Of a stretch of DNA of 10,084 nt, positions 6,471 through 10,084 are shown in pieces. Numbering within the stretch: position 1 is the first letter of the stretch; every line of letters starts with the position of its first letter. Position numbers and translations under genes: made by a program. The notes under the pieces are model-generated. The model was not told the DNA's origin and did no database searches. It saw nothing but the letters and a program-made list of their open reading frames with translations. The DNA is from Novosphingopyxis sp038234155 (lineage in GTDB: Bacteria > Pseudomonadota > Alphaproteobacteria > Sphingomonadales > Sphingomonadaceae): assembly GCA_038234155.1 (NCBI GenBank), contig JBBSUT010000089.1, positions 1 to 10,084 on the forward strand, read 5' to 3'.

Positions 6471-7127
6471 ATGAAAATCCTGGGTTTGACGATGCTGGCG
6501 GGCAGCCTGATGGTGACCGGTTGCGGCCGGACCGATCCGGTTGCTCCCTCCGCCAGCGACGCGGCGGCGACGGACAAGGTGGCCGAGGGCGCCATGCCGG
6601 GCAAGGCCGCAGCATCCCCCGAGGTCCCCGAGGCCGCCGAAACAAAGGCCAGCGCGCCGGCGCTGGCGCTCGATCCTGAAGGCCTGCGCTTTGTCGATCC
6701 GCAAACCGGCCGCACCAGCCTGCTCGCCTTCGGGCGCAGCCAGTCGGAAACCGAGCGTGCGCTCACGCCCGTGCTCGGCAAGGGAACGGCGCGCGGTACC
6801 AATAGCGAATGCGGGGCCGGGCCGGTTGACATGCTTCATTACGGCGCGCTCACGCTGAATTTTCAGGACGATGTGTTTCTCGGCTGGTTTCTCGGAGGCC
6901 GGGAAGGGAAGAGCGATCTTGGCAACATGGCCGGTATCGGCATCGGCGCCACGCGGGCGGAAGTGGAGGATGTCCTTGCCATAAGGATGCTCGAGGGCAG
7001 CACGCTGGGCACGGAATTTCAAAGCGGCCCCAAGGACGATGTCGGCATCGGCGGGCTGTTCGGCGGGCCGGGCAAAGATGCCCGGGTCGATGCTCTGTGG
7101 GCCGGACTGACCTGCTTCTTTCGCTGA
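6471..7127 (+). CDS. Putative lipoprotein of unknown function
   Basis: I do not recognise the family. The 218-residue product starts with a lipoprotein signal peptide whose lipobox is VTGC, so Cys18 would be lipidated and the protein anchored in a membrane facing the periplasm. Residues 19-66 are an Ala/Pro/Glu-rich linker. The folded part (about 70-218) has two similar stretches, FGRSQSETERALTPVLG (87-103) and GIGIGATRAEVEDVLAI (155-171), each a Gly-containing turn followed by a helix. This resembles the repeated small alpha-beta units of SmpA/BamE-like periplasmic proteins; that link is inference. Two cysteines (114 and 215) could form a disulfide. The ATG at 6471 has AGAGGAA six bases upstream. 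An upstream ATG at 6429 overlaps the asd stop codon but would spoil the signal peptide. The gene follows asd by 38 bases and may share its transcript. Confidence 0.75.
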   Translation: MKILGLTMLAGSLMVTGCGRTDPVAPSASDAAATDKVAEGAMPGKAAASPEVPEAAETKASAPALALDPEGLRFVDPQTGRTSLLAFGRSQSETERALTPVLGKGTARGTNSECGAGPVDMLHYGALTLNFQDDVFLGWFLGGREGKSDLGNMAGIGIGATRAEVEDVLAIRMLEGSTLGTEFQSGPKDDVGIGGLFGGPGKDARVDALWAGLTCFFR

Positions 7128-7160
7128 AAAATCCCATGGCTACCCATAAGGAGACGATCG

Positions 7161-7700
7161 ATGTCCGATAATTTTGCGCAGACCACATTGGACATGATGC
7201 TGTCCCGCCTTCGCAATCTTCGCGCCTTCATGGCCAAGGCCGAGGCGCATGCTGCCGAGCAGAATGATGATCTCGCCGACTATGTCAGTGCTCGGATTGC
7301 GCCGGACATGCACGCACTGCCGCACCAGATTGTCTTCGCATGCAACCAGCCGAGCCAGTTTGTCGCCTGGCTGCGCGGCCAGCCCGCGCCGCCGAACATG
7401 CCCGAACCGATGCCGCAGGACTGGCGCGCGCTCACCGCGCATGTCGACGCCGGCATCGCCAGTCTGGAAAAGGCGCAGGGCGAAGCGCTCGCCGTGCCGG
7501 AGGAGGACAAGCGCATCGATATCGCGATGATCAAAATGCATATGATGCTGCCTGCCCGCCAGTTCGTCGACGATTGGCTGCTGCCCAATTTCTACTTCCA
7601 CCTGACCACGGCGTACGCGCTGCTCCGGATGAAGGGGGTTTCGCTGGGCAAGGGAGATTTCCTGTTGCACGTCATGTCGCAGCTGCGCCCGAATGCATAA
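7161..7700 (+). CDS. DUF1993 family protein
   Basis: The 179-residue cytoplasmic protein matches the DUF1993 family, whose biochemical function is unknown; the family is thought to share the DinB-like four-helix-bundle fold. Recognisable family segments are an N-terminal helix (RLRNLRAFMAKAEAHA), SARIAPDMHALPHQI, and the strongly conserved end LPNFYFHLTTAYALLRMKGV followed by LGKGDFL. It is full length. There is no signal peptide or membrane segment. AAGGAG lies seven bases before the ATG, one of the best ribosome-binding sites in the window. The 33-base gap to the lipoprotein gene suggests co-transcription, though not necessarily a shared function. No terminator is obvious after it. Confidence 0.88.
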   Translation: MSDNFAQTTLDMMLSRLRNLRAFMAKAEAHAAEQNDDLADYVSARIAPDMHALPHQIVFACNQPSQFVAWLRGQPAPPNMPEPMPQDWRALTAHVDAGIASLEKAQGEALAVPEEDKRIDIAMIKMHMMLPARQFVDDWLLPNFYFHLTTAYALLRMKGVSLGKGDFLLHVMSQLRPNA

Positions 7701-7767
7701 AAATATGCCGCCAAGTCATTGTAAAACATAGATACTTCTGTTGGAAGCGGGACGAAAACAACGGCTT

Positions 7768-7794
7768 TGATCGATAGGCCAGGGCTTTCGATCA
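7768..7794. repeat. Short inverted repeat in the 7701-7870 intergenic region
   Basis: The heptamers tgatcga (7768-7774) and tcgatca (7788-7794) form an inverted repeat with a 13-base spacer. It could be an operator or chance. The surrounding 170 bases (7701-7870) are richer in A/T than the rest of the window and contain no gene I can support. The other notable signal there is the GTATACTTT repeat. Confidence 0.3.
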
Positions 7795-7818
7795 TGCCTG
7801 TTCGCGCAATGGTTTCGC

Positions 7819-7836
7819 GTATACTTTGTATACTTT
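7819..7836 (+). promoter_or_regulatory. Tandem GTATACTTT repeat, probable promoter/operator
   Basis: Two perfect copies of gtatacttt stand head to tail, each containing the palindrome GTATAC and a TATACT hexamer (7820-7825 and 7829-7834) close to the -10 consensus. Transcription from here would give a leader of about 30-40 bases before the ATG at 7871. No good -35 element sits at the right distance, so an activator may be needed, or the repeat may be a repressor site overlapping the -10. The sequence also resembles the GTATAC-centred operators of some GntR-family regulators; this is inference. Confidence 0.4.
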
Positions 7837-7870
7837 GCGCCAGATAATGTCCTACTCGGGAGAGCCGCCG

Positions 7871-8527
7871 ATGCCATTGACCGCCGATCTGTTCTGGTCC
7901 TTCCGCTCGCCCTACAGCTATCTCGCGACGCGGCGCTATGTGGCGCTGACCGAGCGCTACGATCTCGAGATTGCGCTGCGCCCGGTCTATCCGCTGGCCA
8001 TCCGCCAGCCCGATTTCTTTGAGCGAAACCATCCCAACTGGCTGGGTTACGTCCTGCGCGATGTGGCGCGGCTGGCGGAGTTTCTCGACATTCCGTTCGC
8101 GCGGCCGCAGCCCGATCCGATCGTGCAGGATATGGGCACGCGCAAGATCGCGGTCGATCAGCCGCATATCCACCGTATCACGCGCATGGGGCAGGCGGCG
8201 GCGCGGCAGGGCCGGGGCCTGGCCTTTGCCGACGCGGTATCGCGGCTGATCTGGGGCGGCACGGCGGGCTGGAACGAGAACGATCATCTGGGCGGCGCCG
8301 CCGCGCGGGCCGGGCTGGATTTCGCCGCTCTCGACACCGAGACGCGGGAGCAGGCGGGCGCGCTGGACCGCGAGATCGCCGACAATCAGCAGGCGCTGGA
8401 GGCCGCCGGTCACTGGGGCGTTCCGACGCTGGTGTTCGAAGACGAGCCGTTTTTCGGGCAGGATCGCATCGCACTGGCGCTCTGGCGGATGCGGCAACGC
8501 GGCCTCGCGGAGCGGCCTGCAAGCTAG
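7871..8527 (+). CDS. 2-hydroxychromene-2-carboxylate isomerase-like protein (DsbA/kappa-GST fold)
   Basis: The 218-residue cytoplasmic protein belongs to the thioredoxin-fold family of 2-hydroxychromene-2-carboxylate isomerases and kappa-class glutathione transferases. The N-terminal beta strand and active-site loop read DLFWSFRSPYSYLA, with Ser13 where the family has the catalytic Ser that binds glutathione; there is no CXXC pair, so it is not a disulfide oxidoreductase. A helical insertion follows, then the cis-proline motif GVPT (183-186) and FGQDRI (195-200). In naphthalene-type pathways the enzyme isomerises a ring-cleavage product, but no aromatic-degradation genes are visible here, so the substrate is unknown. 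The ATG at 7871 has GGGAGAG six bases upstream. An in-frame ATG at 7847 is less well supported. The gene follows the GTATACTTT element. Confidence 0.85.
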   Translation: MPLTADLFWSFRSPYSYLATRRYVALTERYDLEIALRPVYPLAIRQPDFFERNHPNWLGYVLRDVARLAEFLDIPFARPQPDPIVQDMGTRKIAVDQPHIHRITRMGQAAARQGRGLAFADAVSRLIWGGTAGWNENDHLGGAAARAGLDFAALDTETREQAGALDREIADNQQALEAAGHWGVPTLVFEDEPFFGQDRIALALWRMRQRGLAERPAS

Positions 8528-8569
8528 AGCGCCATGGATTTCCTGCGCGGCGGGCGTTAAGTGCGCCAG

Positions 8570-9328
8570 ATGACAGCAGCCATCCAGACCGACACCATCT
8601 CCTCCTTTGACGGCACCGAGCTTGCCGTGCATCAAACGGGCAAAGGCCGACCCGTCCTGCTGCTTCACGGCCTGTTTTCAGATGCGCACACCAACTGGAT
8701 CAAGTTCGGCCACGCCGCGGCCGTCGCGGCGCACGGCTTTCGCGTCATCATGCCCGATTTTCGCGCGCACGGCCACAGCGCCGCTCCCACCGAGACGGCG
8801 GCCTATCCGCACGATGTGCTGGTACGCGATACCGAACATCTGATTGCGCACTACGGGCTGGGGGATTTCGATCTCGGCGGCTTTTCGCTGGGCGCGCGCA
8901 CCACGGCGCGGCTGCTGGGCAAGGGGCTGCAGCCGGGCAAGGCGATCCTGTCGGGCATGGGGCTCGAGGGACTGTCCGGCTGGGGCAGGCGGCAGACTTT
9001 CTTCGCCGATGCGCTGGCCGCCTATGAGACGGCACGGCGCGGCGATCCGCATTGGATGGCGATCCAGTTCATGAAAACGCAAAAGGTGGACCGCATCGCC
9101 ATGGCGCACCTGCTGCGATCCATTCCGGAGGCGGCGATCGCCGATTTCGGCGGGATCGAGACGCCCACGCAGGTGCTGTGCGGCCGGGACGACCGCGACA
9201 ACGGTTCCCCGCAGGCGCTGGCCGATGCCCTGCCGCACGGCGTGCTGGAGTGGATCGATGGCACGCACATGTCTTGCGTCACCAGGCCCGAACTGGGGCA
9301 GGCGATGGCGCGCTTTCTGGCCGCTTGA
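8570..9328 (+). CDS. Alpha/beta hydrolase
   Basis: The 252-residue protein has the full alpha/beta-hydrolase layout: oxyanion-hole region LLLHGLFS (His33-Gly34), nucleophile elbow GFSLG with Ser106, probable acid Asp208 in CGRDDRDN and His233 in DGTHMS. There is no signal peptide, so it should act in the cytoplasm on an ester, thioester, lactone or similar bond; the substrate cannot be read from the sequence. The frame also offers GTG at 8561, three codons earlier, preceded by a mediocre GGCGGG. I prefer the ATG, but neither start has a strong ribosome-binding site. The gene lies 42 bases after the isomerase-like gene in the same direction, so the two may share the upstream promoter and act on related compounds, which is inference. 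Confidence 0.87.
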   Translation: MTAAIQTDTISSFDGTELAVHQTGKGRPVLLLHGLFSDAHTNWIKFGHAAAVAAHGFRVIMPDFRAHGHSAAPTETAAYPHDVLVRDTEHLIAHYGLGDFDLGGFSLGARTTARLLGKGLQPGKAILSGMGLEGLSGWGRRQTFFADALAAYETARRGDPHWMAIQFMKTQKVDRIAMAHLLRSIPEAAIADFGGIETPTQVLCGRDDRDNGSPQALADALPHGVLEWIDGTHMSCVTRPELGQAMARFLAA

Positions 9329-9401
9329 CGGAACTTCGGGAAGGCGGCACGTTCCGGCCCATAATGCGTCCGCTGTTGCGCCGCCATCCGAGGAGTCTTT
9401 C

Positions 9402-10084
9402 GTGAACCGTTTTCAACACAGTCTGTCCCTGCTGGCGCTGTCCGCCGCCAGCCTAGCCATCGCCGCGCCAGCCGCGGCCCAAGCCGTCGGCAAGGGCGGC
9501 GCACCCGGCAGCACGACCAGCATTGCGCCGCCCGTCGATTCGAACGCGCCCCCTGCCAACAAGGCGCAGGCCGAGGCGTTCGTGAAGGATGCCGAGGCAA
9601 AGCTGGCGGAATTCTCAATCCCCAGCGCGCAGGCCGCCTGGGTGAACGCCACCTACATCACCGACGACACCGATGCGCTGGCTGCCTATTTCGGCACGAT
9701 CGGCACCGAAATGTCGGTCGGTTTCGCCAATGACGCGGCCCGCTTCGCCAATGTGCCAGGCCTGGATTATGACACCACGCGCAAGCTCAACACGCTGCGC
9801 GGCGGCATCGTGCTGCCCGCGCCGACCACGCCCGGCGCGGCCGCTGAGCTCAACACCATCTCCACCTCGCTCCAGTCGCAATATGGCAAGGGCAAGGGGA
9901 CGCTGGACGGGCAGCCGATCAACGGCAGCGATATCGAAGCCAAGATGGGCGAGTTGCGCGATCCCGCCAAGCTGCAGGAAATGTGGACCAGCTGGAATGA
10001 CAATGTCGGCGCGCCCATGCGCGAGGATTATATCCGCATGGTCGGCATCGCCAATCAGGGCGCCAAGGACCTGGGATATAGCGA
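9402..10084 (+). CDS. M2-family peptidyl-dipeptidase (ACE-like), 5' part
   Basis: The frame runs open from a GTG at 9402 to the window end (227 codons), so the gene continues beyond it. GAGGAG six bases upstream strongly supports the GTG. A signal peptide (MNRFQHSLSL... to APAAAQA, probable cleavage after residue 26) sends it to the periplasm, followed by a Gly/Ala/Pro/Ser linker to about residue 55. From residue 78 the sequence (AAWVNATYITDDT, later LRDPAKLQEMWTSWNDN and REDYIRMVGIANQGAKDLGY) matches the start of peptidase family M2, relatives of angiotensin-converting enzyme, which release C-terminal dipeptides. The HEXXH zinc site lies downstream of the visible part, so activity cannot be judged. 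Family members are about 600 residues. A 73-base gap without a clear terminator separates it from the hydrolase. Confidence 0.9.
   Translation, partial: MNRFQHSLSLLALSAASLAIAAPAAAQAVGKGGAPGSTTSIAPPVDSNAPPANKAQAEAFVKDAEAKLAEFSIPSAQAAWVNATYITDDTDALAAYFGTIGTEMSVGFANDAARFANVPGLDYDTTRKLNTLRGGIVLPAPTTPGAAAELNTISTSLQSQYGKGKGTLDGQPINGSDIEAKMGELRDPAKLQEMWTSWNDNVGAPMREDYIRMVGIANQGAKDLGYS

Noticed and set aside
5623..6645. Minus-strand open frame of 340 codons opposite asd and the lipoprotein start
   Set aside because: It lies opposite conserved Asd motifs, has no domain I recognise and spans two genes in the other direction.
7695..7708. Small palindrome gcata-aaaa-tatgc over the DUF1993 stop codon as a terminator
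   Set aside because: A five-base, A/T-rich stem without a T-tract is too weak to support.
7592..8668. Minus-strand open frame of 358 codons across DUF1993 end, intergenic region and isomerase
   Set aside because: It runs through three + strand features and its product shows no recognisable motif, as expected from GC-rich antisense frames.
9329..9356. Inverted repeat cggaac/gttccg after the hydrolase gene as a terminator
   Set aside because: Only six pairs around a 16-base loop and no T-tract follows.

Overview
The window is a compact, GC-rich stretch in which every recognised gene lies on the + strand, and it looks like core chromosome from an alphaproteobacterium. The block rpsP-rimM-trmD-rplS, ribosomal proteins with long low-complexity tails, and the mix of exported peptidases point to the order Sphingomonadales (Sphingomonas/Erythrobacter-like). 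The genus cannot be read from the sequence. I found no tRNA, rRNA, CRISPR array, insertion sequence or prophage gene.

Layout. Positions 1-2400 hold the ribosome-maturation operon: the 3' end of rpsP (S16), rimM, trmD and rplS (L19), closed by a strong intrinsic terminator at 2365-2400. S16 has a very acidic Ala/Pro/Glu tail and L19 a Lys/Ala/Asp/Gln tail, both built from 15-bp units. Two hairpins lie between rpsP and rimM, and the second could cover the ribosome-binding site of rimM. Positions 2434-4743 encode an exported dipeptidyl-peptidase of family S9 with a complete catalytic triad and a small 15-bp repeat insertion. Positions 4807-5301 hold the first 164 codons of an APC-family amino-acid permease whose last two thirds are missing. 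Next come asd (aspartate-semialdehyde dehydrogenase, 5407-6432), an unrecognised lipoprotein (6471-7127) and a DUF1993 protein (7161-7700).

A 170-bp, relatively AT-rich intergenic region (7701-7870) carries a tandem GTATACTTT repeat, which is the best promoter/operator candidate in the window. It precedes a 2-hydroxychromene-2-carboxylate isomerase-like protein (7871-8527) and an alpha/beta hydrolase (8570-9328). The window ends inside an exported M2-family (ACE-like) peptidyl-dipeptidase that starts with GTG at 9402.

How the genes fit together. The first block supplies ribosome parts, 30S maturation and tRNA m1G37 methylation. The two exported peptidases would release dipeptides from opposite ends of periplasmic peptides, a nutrient-scavenging theme to which the broken permease may once have belonged. 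The Asd enzyme feeds lysine, diaminopimelate, threonine and methionine synthesis. I see no coherent new multi-gene system. The most interesting signals are the recurring 5-codon repeats, the possible structure-controlled rimM start, the truncated permease and the GTATACTTT element.
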